Source: Psychrobacter sp. PG1 (GTDB lineage: Bacteria > Pseudomonadota > Gammaproteobacteria > Pseudomonadales > Moraxellaceae). From it: a stretch of 64,000 bases of DNA. Shown here in pieces: positions 55,636 to 64,000 of this stretch (positions within the stretch are counted from its first letter, which is position 1; each line of letters starts with the position of its first letter). The notes beneath the pieces were generated by a model. It searched no databases and was not told the origin of the DNA. It saw nothing but the letters and a program-made list of their open reading frames with translations. The stretch covers positions 153,916-217,915 of the forward strand of contig NZ_JABUZG010000055.1 of NCBI RefSeq assembly GCF_014897815.1, written 5' to 3'. The position numbers were made by a program, and so were the translations under genes.

Positions 55636-55839
55636 CTAGTATTTATGTTCAGTACGCCATGCATCTACTTCACGTTCAGCATCATCTTTGCTGTGACCAT
55701 AACGTTCTTGAACTTTTCCGACCAATTTATCACGGCTACCTTCAACGTGTAATAAATCATCATCAGTAAGATCAGCCCATTTTTGTTTTACTGAGCCTTT
55801 TATTTGGTTCCATTCACCTTTTAGAGTATGTTCGTTCAT
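55636..55839 (-). CDS. CsbD-family stress protein
   Basis: A 67-residue hydrophilic protein of the CsbD/YjbJ group. It starts MNEHTLKGEWNQIKGSVKQK and continues WADLTDDDLLHVEGSRDKLVGKVQERYG with the family's characteristic KDDAEREVDAW. CsbD-like proteins are abundant stress proteins of unknown mechanism. The ATG at 55839 is preferred for AAGGAAC upstream; an in-frame ATG at 55908 would add 23 residues without family match. It has its own terminator. Confidence 0.9.
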   Translation of the reverse strand: MNEHTLKGEWNQIKGSVKQKWADLTDDDLLHVEGSRDKLVGKVQERYGHSKDDAEREVDAWRTEHKY

Positions 55840-56343
55840 TTTTATGTTCCTTCTTTTATTATAAAATTGGTTATTGAGACAATTATTCCATCTGTCTTTA
55901 ATCGACATTTTACTCAGCTGCTATCAGTACTTATTAATCAGCTAACTGGTGATATCTAATATAAGTGCTCACCATCGCCATGTCTGTATATGCAATGTTG
56001 AGAGTGTTGCTCCATTATGGAAATCTGCACAGCTATGTTATGCATCGTCCATTTGTGTAATGAATGAAGTGTTTTATCAGTGACATACGTAAAGAGAATC
56101 AACAAGTCTGGCGATGATTTATAAAAAATGACGTCGTAACACGCTGTAAATATAGGAATAAAAAAAGTAGCTGTCATCATAAATGTGGCGGCTATTGTTT
56201 TATGATTGTTTTAGGATGGGTTAAAACGAATTATTAAGAATAAGTAAGGTTAAACATTTAGTGATAGACTTCTTGTTTAAATGACTATAGCCTTATAGTT
56301 GAAATAACAATTGTTTTGTAGATTAAGTTGGGGCAGATTGATA
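55840..56343. other. Divergent gene-free region between csbD and tetR
   Basis: About 500 bp with no gene or repeat recognised apart from a stray GACTATAG at 56283-56290 that recalls the end of the dispersed repeat. Confidence 0.4.
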
Positions 56344-57033
56344 GTGAATGTACTTAACAGCGTAAGTGCTAAAAAACCGGAAACAAAACGCGAGCTGGCA
56401 AAGGCGAAAACGCGTCATACGTTACTCAAAAGTGCCTTGCAGCTGTATAGCGTAGAGGGCGCTCTTGGTATGAGCATGAATAAAATCGCGAAAGGCGCAG
56501 GTATTGCTCAGCCAAGTTTTTATAATCATTTTGATAGTTTAGATGCGTTGCAGCAGGTGTTAAGCGAGCAACTTAAAGGCAATTATTTATCTCCGATGCG
56601 CATGGCGTGGGTAGATATGCTTAAAGACTATCCAACGCTGTCTAAAGAGGATTTCAATGAGCGTTGTCAGGAATGCCTAACATTGATTTTTGATGCCGCC
56701 TTTCAAAACATCACTTTATTTCAACGTTTGCTCGAAGACAGTCTGCGCTTTGATTCAAACATAGAACGTAACGGGTTGGGAAGTCTAATCATAGAGATAA
56801 GAGACGAGTGGACTAAGATATTTATAGAGGGATTGCAGTCAGCCGAGTGCTCTTTTGACGAATCTGACGTTCATCTCTGTGTCGATATCGCTGCCGCCCA
56901 AGTACATGAATTGATATTGGGCTGTCATCAACAGCGTTATTCACGGCAGCAAGCCATTGAGATATTGTGCAAAAACTTTGAAGGCGTTTTTAGCCATTTT
57001 TTCACCAAAGATAGACACAGAGTATATGGCTAG
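56344..57033 (+). CDS. TetR-family transcriptional regulator
   Basis: A 229-residue repressor-type protein. The N-terminal helix-turn-helix region is RHTLLKSALQLYSVEGALGM followed by SMNKIAKGAGIAQPSFYNHFDS, the TetR signature; the rest is a helical ligand-binding domain. Start choice is uncertain: GTG at 56344 has GGGG upstream, while an in-frame TTG at 56311 would add 11 residues. It lies 250 bp before a molybdopterin oxidoreductase gene read in the same direction, which is a likely target, but a repeat sits between. The ligand is unknown. Confidence 0.85.
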   Translation: MNVLNSVSAKKPETKRELAKAKTRHTLLKSALQLYSVEGALGMSMNKIAKGAGIAQPSFYNHFDSLDALQQVLSEQLKGNYLSPMRMAWVDMLKDYPTLSKEDFNERCQECLTLIFDAAFQNITLFQRLLEDSLRFDSNIERNGLGSLIIEIRDEWTKIFIEGLQSAECSFDESDVHLCVDIAAAQVHELILGCHQQRYSRQQAIEILCKNFEGVFSHFFTKDRHRVYG

Positions 57034-57152
57034 TTATTTAGCTTATTAATCTTTAGTAATGCTTAGCTTTAACTAATGCTCAATAGTTTTAAGATGAGCA
57101 AATTTAGTAACCATATTAAACTTATAAAACGGAATTTATATAGTGAAAGCGA

Positions 57153-57259
57153 TATAGTCGATTCAATTTAAGAGTAGTACAAGGCAACCGAGTGTAGCTG
57201 TCTATTTAATACTTCAAACGAGGGTAACGCAGTAATACTTTTATAGTGGAATGACTATA
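57153..57259 (+). repeat. Dispersed MITE-like repeat, copy C
   Basis: A 107 bp element bounded by TATAGTCGATTCAATTTAA and TGGAATGACTATA, with the interior CAAGGCAACCGAGTGTAG. Its ends and length match the copies at 14.8 and 54.1 kb, though the core is more diverged. It lies directly before the ribosome site of the molybdopterin oxidoreductase gene. Confidence 0.7.
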
Positions 57260-57284
57260 GTAAAAAATAACAGGGAGCGCGACC

Positions 57285-59498
57285 ATGGCTATTGAAAAGA
57301 GTCACACGGATGAACAAACACATTTTAGAACCTGCAATTTGTGTGAAGCAATGTGCGGAATTGTCATCAAGCACGATGGAAAAAAAGTATTATCGATTAA
57401 AGGCGATAAAGACGATCCATTTTCTAAAGGGTATATTTGTCCAAAAGCGACTGCTTTGCAAGACTTGCATGAAGACAGTGATCGCCTGCGTCATCCCGTT
57501 GAGAGAACCGCTAACGGTTGGAAAGAGATTAGTTGGGCTGAGGCGTTAGATAAGGTGGCAGCTGGTATTCAGTCGGTACAGAAAAAACATGGTCAAAACG
57601 CTTTCGGGATTTATTTAGGCAATCCTAATGTCCATAATTTGGGCGGCATGTTAACCATTAAGCATCTATTAACCAGTATTAAGACGCGCAGTCGCTTTTC
57701 TGCGACTTCCATCGACCAGTTGCCGCATCACATTGTTAGCATGCATCTGTTTGGGCATATGCTGCGCATCCCTGTGCCTGACGTCAATCGTACCCAATAT
57801 ATGCTCATCATTGGTGGCAATCCGCTGGCGTCTAATGGCAGTATTATGACCGCACCAAATATGCGTCAAAAACTAAAAGATATCAAAGCGCGTGATGGTA
57901 AAGTGGTAGTCATTGATCCAAGACGCACCGAAACGGCAGATATTGCTAGCGAGCATCATTTTATCCGCCCAGCGACAGATGTCTTACTCTTGCTTGCCAT
58001 GCTCAATGAAATCTATTTACAAGGTTATGCAGGCAAGGCACGTGCTAACAATAATAGAGCGGCAGCGCTCGCGCCAGAGATTGAGCGCATTGCAGACTTT
58101 GCCAAAGACTATAGCGCCGAGTCCGTTGCTGAGATTACTGGCATTGCGGCAAGCGAGATTAAACGACTCGTCAAAGAGTTTTGCGAAGCAGAAAGCTCGG
58201 TCTGCTACGGTCGCATGGGTGTATCGGTGCAAGAGTTTGGCTTATTAAGCCAATATCTAATTATGCTGATTAATATTGTCACAGGTCGCTTGGATGAAGT
58301 GGGTGGTCTAATGTTCCCTAATCCTGCGGTTGATGTGGTCAATAACTCTGGCCCAGGTTATTTAGGTAAGCGTCATAGCCGCGTGAGTAACTTGCCTGAT
58401 TTTAACGGTGATTATCCAGTGGTGGCAATGGCGGATGAGATGCTGGTAGAAGGGGCAGGACAGTTAAAAGGATTTATGACTGTCGCGGGCAATCCTGTAC
58501 TCAGCACGCCCAATGGTGAAAAGTTAGATACGGCTTTTGCCAACTTAGACTTTATGGTCGCTATTGACTACTTTGTCACAGAAACCAGCCGTCATGCGCA
58601 TATTATTTTGCCGCCGGTATCGCCACTAGAGCGCGATCATTATGACGTCACCTTTAACAATTTTGCTGTCCATAACGTCGCCAAATATTCAAAGGCATTG
58701 TTTGCTAAGCAAAGAAGCGCCAAACATGACTGGCAAATCTACTTAGAGCTGGCAAAACGCTTGGATAAAAAAGCCGTACTTGCAACCAAAGTCGAACGCC
58801 TAATAATAAAAGTTTTGGGTCCGAAGTTTGTGCTTAATCAAGGTCTAAAACGTGGGCCTTATAAGGGTCTCAATCTAAAGCAATTGAAGAAAAATTCGCA
58901 TGGTATTGATTTGGGATCGCTCAAAACCATGCTGCCACAAGCGTTAAAACACAAAGACAAGCAGATTCATCTTAATGTTGATTTTTATCGAGCAGATTTA
59001 GAGCGCGTACAGGCGATGATGCAGGACTATGACAACAAGCAGATTTTATTAATCGGTCGTCGTCATGTACGCAGTAATAACTCGTGGCTGCACAACAGCT
59101 ATCGCTTGGTAAAAGGTAAGCCGCGCTGTACTTTGATGCTGCATCCTGAAACGGCGAAAGAGTACGGTATTGAGGATGGTCAAAACGTAAAAGTAACGTC
59201 GCGTGTGGGTAGTGTGACGATCGTAGCAGAAGTGACGGATGAGCTGATGCCAAATGTCGTGAGTATCCCTCATGGGTGGGGTCATGGCCGTAAAGGGGTA
59301 AAACAGAAAATCGCTCAAGCGCATGCGGGTGTCAGTGTCAATGATTTGACAGACGATACCTTAATCGATCAGCTAAGTGGCAATGCGGCAGTCAATGGTG
59401 TACCAGTACAATTGGAAGCGATTGAGCGAGAAGTGGTTGATTTGGAGACGGCTGATTCTGATGTTAATTTTGATATGGAATCAGGGAGCGCTGCATAA
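57285..59498 (+). CDS. Molybdopterin-dependent oxidoreductase with N-terminal 4Fe-4S cluster
   Basis: A member of the DMSO reductase superfamily. The N-terminal 4Fe-4S ligands are C17, C20, C24 and C52 (CNLCEAMC and GYICPKA). The molybdopterin region has IGGNPLASNGSIMTAPNMRQ, VIDPRRTETAD, and the C-terminal dinucleotide-binding domain LIGRRHVRSNNSWLHN and MLHPETAKEYGIEDGQNVKV. The 737-residue length is typical of assimilatory-nitrate-reductase-like or formate-dehydrogenase-like enzymes of unknown substrate. No electron-transfer subunit adjoins, so it may be a soluble single-subunit enzyme. GGGAG precedes the ATG. Confidence 0.9.
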   Translation: MAIEKSHTDEQTHFRTCNLCEAMCGIVIKHDGKKVLSIKGDKDDPFSKGYICPKATALQDLHEDSDRLRHPVERTANGWKEISWAEALDKVAAGIQSVQKKHGQNAFGIYLGNPNVHNLGGMLTIKHLLTSIKTRSRFSATSIDQLPHHIVSMHLFGHMLRIPVPDVNRTQYMLIIGGNPLASNGSIMTAPNMRQKLKDIKARDGKVVVIDPRRTETADIASEHHFIRPATDVLLLLAMLNEIYLQGYAGKARANNNRAAALAPEIERIADFAKDYSAESVAEITGIAASEIKRLVKEFCEAESSVCYGRMGVSVQEFGLLSQYLIMLINIVTGRLDEVGGLMFPNPAVDVVNNSGPGYLGKRHSRVSNLPDFNGDYPVVAMADEMLVEGAGQLKGFMTVAGNPVLSTPNGEKLDTAFANLDFMVAIDYFVTETSRHAHIILPPVSPLERDHYDVTFNNFAVHNVAKYSKALFAKQRSAKHDWQIYLELAKRLDKKAVLATKVERLIIKVLGPKFVLNQGLKRGPYKGLNLKQLKKNSHGIDLGSLKTMLPQALKHKDKQIHLNVDFYRADLERVQAMMQDYDNKQILLIGRRHVRSNNSWLHNSYRLVKGKPRCTLMLHPETAKEYGIEDGQNVKVTSRVGSVTIVAEVTDELMPNVVSIPHGWGHGRKGVKQKIAQAHAGVSVNDLTDDTLIDQLSGNAAVNGVPVQLEAIEREVVDLETADSDVNFDMESGSAA

Positions 59499-59531
59499 AA
59501 TAGTTCTAGAATAAAAGTCTTTCATATAAAG

Positions 59532-59568
59532 AAAAAAGGCGCTGACTTATATTGGTAGCGCCTTTTTT
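59532..59568 (+). terminator. Terminator of the molybdopterin oxidoreductase gene
   Basis: AAAAGGCGCT and AGCGCCTTTT form a 10 bp stem with a 13-base loop and T-run. Confidence 0.85.
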
Positions 59569-59596
59569 ACGTTTCCTATTCTTACGTTTCTTATTT

Positions 59597-60922
59597 TTAC
59601 GATCCTAAGCCAACAAAATCAAAATAGACTGGCGGTGTCTCACCCTGTATTAATAAACTGATCGCCTTTGCCGAACCGCAAGCATGGGTCCAACCAAGCG
59701 TACCATGACCCGTATTAAGCCATAAATTATCAAAACTAGCATCCACGTTATGACTACCATGACGGACTTGACCCCTATGCGCACGCCCAATTAACGGCAC
59801 ATTAGAAGGTGTCATCGGACGTAGCCCTGTCCAATATTGCACAGAATTGGCAATGATACCTTTGGGAAACAACTGCTGCACACGGCGGGTAATGGCTGCA
59901 CAGCGGGTGCTATTTAAATCCAAATTGTAGCCGTTAAATTCTGCCGTTCCAGCGACGCGTAATTTGTCGCCAAGGCGTGATGTCACCAGCTTAAACTCAT
60001 CATCAATGAGACTGACAAAGGGTGCCAGATGCGGGGCGCGAGGGTTGATTTGATAAGTGGCCGAGTAGCCTTTGGCTGGAAATATCGGCGCATGTATTTC
60101 TAAAGGTCTTAGTAATGACACACTATAACTACCGAGGGCTAGTACATGGCTGTCTGCACTAAAGGTTTGCGCGTTTTCGCCCTTGGGTTTAATGGTAATA
60201 CTATGGATATGCGGGCGAGCAGAATGGGCGTCAGTGTTTAAAGCCACAATCTCGGTATCGTATAAAAACTTCACGCCAGCCTCGATGCAGCGCTCGGCTA
60301 AGCGTTGGGTAAATAAATGGGCATTACCCGATTCATCACGGCTGGTATAAGTAGCACCTTTTAGCTTATGAGCAATAGGGTAAAGCGCAGGCTCTAGGTT
60401 AACGGCATTATTGATATCGATGACATGACGCTCACAGCCTAACTCTTGCATGCGCTCCGTTGGCGCAATAGCGGCATCAAATTCCGCTTGATTGGTATAA
60501 AAATGCATAATACCGCGCGTTTGCTGCTCGTAATCAATACCAATATCAGCACGCAGCTGTTGTAGTGCGTCCCGTGAATACAAGCCTAAACGTACCATTT
60601 GTACCAGATTGGCATCAGCTCTATCTGCACGGCACTCTTGCAAAAACTGCATCGCCCACTTAAGCTGCGCCTTATCAGCACGCAAGCGATACAACAGTGG
60701 TGCATCCTCACGAAACAGCCATTTAAGCGCTTTCATTGGAGCCGCTGGATTGGCCCAAGGGGTTGCGTGCGAGACAGATATTTGCCCACCATTGGCAAAT
60801 GAGGTCTGCATACCGGCCGCTGGCTCACGCTCAATGACGGTCACATTGTAGCCTGCTTGGCGAAGGTACCATGCGGTGGTCACGCCCACCACGCCCGCTC
60901 CGAGTACCGCAATATGGGTCAT
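59597..60922 (-). CDS. dadA: D-amino acid dehydrogenase
   Basis: DadA is an FAD enzyme of the inner membrane face that oxidises D-amino acids, especially D-alanine, feeding electrons to quinones. The FAD motif is VLGAGVVGVTTAWYLRQAGYN at residues 6-25, followed by REPAAGMQTSFANGGQISVS, PWANPAAP, and the C-terminal YWTGLRPMTPSNVPLIG and NTGHGTLGWTHACGSA. The length is 441 residues (E. coli 432). No alanine racemase gene adjoins. The upstream gene on the same strand is ygfZ. Confidence 0.94.
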   Translation of the reverse strand: MTHIAVLGAGVVGVTTAWYLRQAGYNVTVIEREPAAGMQTSFANGGQISVSHATPWANPAAPMKALKWLFREDAPLLYRLRADKAQLKWAMQFLQECRADRADANLVQMVRLGLYSRDALQQLRADIGIDYEQQTRGIMHFYTNQAEFDAAIAPTERMQELGCERHVIDINNAVNLEPALYPIAHKLKGATYTSRDESGNAHLFTQRLAERCIEAGVKFLYDTEIVALNTDAHSARPHIHSITIKPKGENAQTFSADSHVLALGSYSVSLLRPLEIHAPIFPAKGYSATYQINPRAPHLAPFVSLIDDEFKLVTSRLGDKLRVAGTAEFNGYNLDLNSTRCAAITRRVQQLFPKGIIANSVQYWTGLRPMTPSNVPLIGRAHRGQVRHGSHNVDASFDNLWLNTGHGTLGWTHACGSAKAISLLIQGETPPVYFDFVGLGS

Positions 60923-60996
60923 AGATTACTCTGCTGCTTTTTTAGTAAAAATGTTTTTACGAGTGCTGTTTATTACGCGTCACTCATCATGTCGTA

Positions 60997-61770
60997 CTAT
61001 TTTTGACGCGCAACATCGGCTTGCAGCGCTGGCGGTAAGTTTAATATCGTAAGCTCACTATCGGCTAAATGCTCTGGACGGGCAACGACCAATGCTTTAA
61101 AACCATTACCATTAATAGTGCCATCGGCAATCGCATTAACTACATGGATTTTTTCTAGCTTGTCACCGGCTGCTGGCACGTCACCTGCGCCGCTGACATA
61201 ATGTAAAAACGCTTTTGGCGCTGCCTTAAAATAAATACGGGCAATCACTTCTTGACCAAGATAGCAGCCTTTATCATAGTCCATACCACCGCGCTGATGC
61301 AGACGCAGCTCTTGTGGCTGAAACAGACCTTGGGTTGCAGCAACTATCCAATAGTTGCCAATGGCAAGACTCGCTTGCATCCACGCTTGGGTATCGGCTG
61401 GCGTATTGTGGTCTTCTTGATGGCTAAAGGTTGGCACGTCATCAAGCACGCAAGGATAAATGGGCGCGGGCGCACTGGTGTCAAACTTTGAAAAGGCACC
61501 GAACTTTTTTAAATGGGCTTGAAAAGCCTCAGTACAATCGGCACTGATAACCACATCATAATGCTTTTCGGCTTGTTTTTTTATCCACAAACCAAAATCA
61601 ATGCGACCTTTTAGATTGCTAAGCGCCGTTGCTTGATAACTGAGTCCGAGCTTGGTGACATCAGAGGTTAGCTGACCCTGCAAGAATTTTTCTGCATCTT
61701 CACCTTGAATCGTTAGTTGAACAAAGTGTGGCAATGTTGATGGGAGGGTCGATACGTTTGATTGAGTCAT
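60997..61770 (-). CDS. ygfZ: tRNA-modifying protein YgfZ
   Basis: YgfZ binds folate and assists Fe-S cluster enzymes and tRNA modification. Two blocks identify it: GEDAEKFLQGQLTSDVTKL near the N terminus and the signature KGCYLGQEVIARIYF, which holds the functional cysteine. The ATG at 61770 has AGGATAAT upstream and gives 257 residues; an in-frame ATG at 61788 overlaps that site. The gene is short compared with E. coli YgfZ (326), since the C-terminal barrel region is reduced. Confidence 0.9.
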   Translation of the reverse strand: MTQSNVSTLPSTLPHFVQLTIQGEDAEKFLQGQLTSDVTKLGLSYQATALSNLKGRIDFGLWIKKQAEKHYDVVISADCTEAFQAHLKKFGAFSKFDTSAPAPIYPCVLDDVPTFSHQEDHNTPADTQAWMQASLAIGNYWIVAATQGLFQPQELRLHQRGGMDYDKGCYLGQEVIARIYFKAAPKAFLHYVSGAGDVPAAGDKLEKIHVVNAIADGTINGNGFKALVVARPEHLADSELTILNLPPALQADVARQK

Positions 61771-62095
61771 TATTATTATCCTATTCATAAGTCGCTATCG
61801 TTATCAGTAGCCATAGCCTCAGATATTGTGGTGAATACTGAGTTATTAAAGTAATTGCTAAAGTAAATATTGAGGTTTTACCATCTAAAGATATATGGTC
61901 ATCAAACCAGATTTAGTTAAAGCAGAGTAACACAAAACACTGTGTGATAAAAAACGTCCGCTGTAAGACATGAGCGAATCTATCAATTAGTCACAGCACC
62001 GCATTTACGAGCGAAGCGATTGGTTAAAGTTGGCGAGTTACGGTACAATGTTAGCTCTAGAATACACCCAATTTATCACGGCTGACGAGGAAATT
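61771..62095. other. Divergent region between ygfZ and the PhnA-like gene
   Basis: About 325 bp. It contains a fair sigma70-like promoter for the PhnA/YjdM-type gene; nothing else recognised. Confidence 0.45.
62020..62049 (+). promoter_or_regulatory. Candidate sigma70 promoter for the PhnA/YjdM-type gene
   Basis: TTGGTT and TACAAT are separated by 18 bp, about 47 bp before the ATG. Confidence 0.5.
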
Positions 62096-62449
62096 ATGAG
62101 CTTACCCAATTGCCCAAAATGCGATGCTGAATATACGTACGAAGATGGTGCGTTACTGGTATGTCCCATGTGTGCTCATGAATGGACTGCGGCTGAAACC
62201 GATGCGGCGCAAGCTGAAGAGCAAGACGCGGTCATTCGTGATGCGGTCGGTAATGAGCTACAAGATGGCGATACCGTCACCGTGATTAAAGACTTAAAAG
62301 TCAAAGGTTCATCGATTGTTATTAAAGTTGGTACCAAAGCAAAAGGTATTCGCCTGCTGCCCGATGCCTCTGATGGTCATGATATTGACTGTAAACTTGA
62401 TGGTTTTGGCCCAATGAAATTAAAATCATCTGTTGTTAAAAAAGCATAA
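62096..62449 (+). CDS. PhnA/YjdM-family zinc-ribbon protein
   Basis: A 117-residue protein of the PhnA (YjdM) group. It starts with a zinc ribbon, CPKC and CPMC spaced by 15 residues ([26 protein letters not shown]), followed by the conserved [17 protein letters not shown] block and [18 protein letters not shown]. Despite the name, the family is not phosphonoacetate hydrolase and its role is unknown. The ATG at 62096 has GAGG upstream; an in-frame ATG at 62030 would add 22 residues that do not match. Confidence 0.93.
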   Translation: MSLPNCPKCDAEYTYEDGALLVCPMCAHEWTAAETDAAQAEEQDAVIRDAVGNELQDGDTVTVIKDLKVKGSSIVIKVGTKAKGIRLLPDASDGHDIDCKLDGFGPMKLKSSVVKKA

Positions 62450-62561
62450 GTTATTAAATGTGCTTAGCAAAATCTGCTAAGCATTAACAACAAGTCGCAA
62501 GGTTATTTTTAATAAAATAAGACAGAACCAATATTAAAGAAATAATAAGTAGAGAATAATT

Positions 62562-63863
62562 ATGAGCACTAAAAACGAACAGCTATTTGCGCAAGCCCGC
62601 AAACATATTCCTGGCGGCGTAAACTCGCCCGTCCGTGCCTTTGCTGGTGTTGGTGGCACGCCTATTTTTATGCACCGTGCTAACGGTAGCAAAATTTATG
62701 ATACCGAAGACAATGCCTATATCGATTATGTTGGCTCTTGGGGTCCAATGATTTTGGGACACGCACACCCTAAGGTGATTGATGCGGTCAAAAAAGCCGC
62801 GGATGATGGTTTAAGTTTTGGTACACCAACGCCGTTTGAAACGACTGTTGCCGATAAAATTTGCGAAATTGTCCCAAGCGTTGAGATGATTCGCATGACC
62901 AGCTCAGGTACAGAAGCGACCATGAGTGCGATTCGTTTGGCTCGTGGCTATACCCAGCGTGACAAAATCGTTAAATTTGAAGGCTGCTATCATGGGCATT
63001 CAGATAGCCTGTTAGTAAAAGCAGGTTCGGGCATGCTTGATATCGGTGAGCCAACCTCAAAAGGCGTGCCAGCGGATTTTGCTAAGCATACCATTACCAT
63101 TCCTTATAATGATCCGCAAGCGATCAAAGATTGCTTTGAGAAATGGGGCGAAGAAGTCGCCTGCGTTATCTTAGAGCCGATCGCTGGCAACATGAATATG
63201 GTCATTCCAAGCCAAGAATTCCATGATACCTTGCGTGCAGAATGTACTGCCAACGGTTCAGTGCTGATCTTTGATGAAGTGATGACGGGCTTCCGTGTTG
63301 GTCTGGGCGGCGCACAAGCACATTTCGGTATCGACCCTGATTTGACGTGCTTTGGTAAAATCATCGGTGCAGGTCTGCCCGTTGGTGCTTTCGGTGGTAA
63401 AAAAGAAGTCATGTCTTGTATCGCACCACTCGGCGGTGTCTACCAAGCTGGTACGTTATCAGGAAACCCACTCGCGATGCGTGCTGGTATTGCGATGTTT
63501 GAAGACTTAACCGTAGATGGCTTTTATGACGAGTTAGCAGCAAAAGTTGATCGTCTAGTAGACGGTTTTCAAGCGGCGGCTGACAAACACGGCATCAACA
63601 TGCGTACCAATAAATTGGGCGGCATGTTTGGCATGTTCTTTGTGAAAGACAATGAGACTGACACGCCAAAGAATTTTGATGACGTGACAGAGTGTGATAT
63701 GACGGTGTTTAATACGTTCTTCCATGGTATGCTCGATCGCGGTATTTATCTGGCACCGTCTGCTTATGAAGCAGGCTTTATGTCAATTAAACACAGCAAT
63801 GAAGATATTGATGCGTCGATTAAAGCCGCTGACGAAATTTTTGCAGAAATGGCAAAAGCGTAA
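62562..63863 (+). CDS. hemL: Glutamate-1-semialdehyde 2,1-aminomutase
   Basis: HemL makes 5-aminolevulinate from glutamate-1-semialdehyde, the C5 route to heme. Family blocks are [92 protein letters not shown], and [16 protein letters not shown] containing the PLP lysine. The 433-residue length equals the family average (E. coli 426). The gene is followed 47 bp later by the left end of an insertion sequence. Confidence 0.96.
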   Translation: MSTKNEQLFAQARKHIPGGVNSPVRAFAGVGGTPIFMHRANGSKIYDTEDNAYIDYVGSWGPMILGHAHPKVIDAVKKAADDGLSFGTPTPFETTVADKICEIVPSVEMIRMTSSGTEATMSAIRLARGYTQRDKIVKFEGCYHGHSDSLLVKAGSGMLDIGEPTSKGVPADFAKHTITIPYNDPQAIKDCFEKWGEEVACVILEPIAGNMNMVIPSQEFHDTLRAECTANGSVLIFDEVMTGFRVGLGGAQAHFGIDPDLTCFGKIIGAGLPVGAFGGKKEVMSCIAPLGGVYQAGTLSGNPLAMRAGIAMFEDLTVDGFYDELAAKVDRLVDGFQAAADKHGINMRTNKLGGMFGMFFVKDNETDTPKNFDDVTECDMTVFNTFFHGMLDRGIYLAPSAYEAGFMSIKHSNEDIDASIKAADEIFAEMAKA

Positions 63864-63910
63864 CTGTTTATTCAGGACCTTGTTTATTTAAGACCTGTTT
63901 AAAATGTATG

Positions 63911-64000
63911 TATAGTAAAACCCACTTAAAAGTGTTATAAAATAATTATCAAATCCAATTGCTATTATAAAGACCATGACTTACTCACTAGATTTTCGTA
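63911..64000 (+). mobile_element. Left end of an IS630-family insertion sequence (cut by window edge)
   Basis: The edge begins with a terminal-repeat-like sequence, TATAGTAAAACCCACTTAAA, and leads into a transposase start. It sits close behind hemL. The right end is outside the window, so the boundary and target duplication cannot be confirmed. The expected insertion target for this family is TA. Confidence 0.65.
63976..64000 (+). CDS. Transposase start, IS630 family (partial)
   Basis: Only eight codons are visible, MTYSLDFR. The pattern M-T/A-Y-S-x-D-F-R is the usual N terminus of IS630-family transposases (helix-turn-helix orf). The remainder is beyond the edge; the assignment is a pattern match on a short stretch. 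Confidence 0.65.

Overview
The window looks like chromosomal DNA of a gammaproteobacterium of the Moraxellaceae, most likely Psychrobacter. The basis is a moderately AT-rich sequence, the order pcnB-folK-panB-panC, the dapA/lipoprotein/purC and pabC/mltG/tmk neighbourhoods, a DesB/DesC-like desaturase-reductase pair, and housekeeping proteins that carry long polar N- or C-terminal tails (PcnB, Tex, Tmk, MltG, the CPA1 antiporter). No rRNA, tRNA or CRISPR array was seen, so the genus is inferred from gene content only.

Layout. 0-8.3 kb: a truncated phosphomannomutase gene, then mazG and a ComEA-like gene, pcnB-folK-panB-panC (RNA polyadenylation, folate, pantothenate), rapZ and darP. 8.4-15 kb: dsbA, ubiG, gph, a YciK-like dehydrogenase, a YbiI/DksA-type zinc-finger protein, a COG0523 GTPase and an OmpR-like regulator. 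15-23.2 kb: tex, two exported proteins of unknown function, a saccharopine-dehydrogenase-like oxidoreductase, a 51-residue DUF1328 membrane protein that is easy to miss, phhB behind a pentanucleotide tandem repeat, and a small acetyltransferase. 23.3-38.5 kb: a fatty-acid desaturase with its reductase, ettA, plsB, ybaK, a CHMI-type isomerase, an acyl-CoA dehydrogenase, a FUSC membrane protein, aroE and a lipoprotein. 38.5-43.5 kb: pabC, mltG and tmk, normally contiguous, here split by a 1.7 kb AT-rich island with a DpnI-type methyl-directed restriction endonuclease, a DpnD/PcfM-like small protein and an unrecognised 188-residue protein. 43.6-53.5 kb: a CPA1 antiporter, a DegP/MucD protease, a phosphoesterase-fold protein whose metal motifs are lost, dapA, a very short BamC-like lipoprotein, purC, a 3-methyladenine DNA glycosylase and a YqfO-like protein. 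53.5-64 kb: two paralogous PepSY-like lipoproteins (one broken by an in-frame stop), a CsbD protein, a TetR regulator beside a molybdopterin oxidoreductase, dadA, ygfZ, a PhnA/YjdM-type protein, hemL, and at the right edge the start of an IS630-family insertion sequence.

Four related copies of a ~105 bp element with TATAGTC-type inverted ends lie in gene-free DNA (14.8, 46.2, 54.1 and 57.2 kb). This is a dispersed MITE-like family. The most promising candidate for something new is the DpnI/DpnD island: it holds a recognisable methylation-dependent nuclease, the small DpnD-type companion known from streptococcal loci, and a divergently transcribed gene of unknown function whose 3' end overlaps the nuclease gene. 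Other points of interest are a slippage-prone (GTTTG)n tract in the phhB leader, the degenerate phosphoesterase, the lasso-only BamC-like protein, and the arginine-cluster repeats in the PcnB tail.
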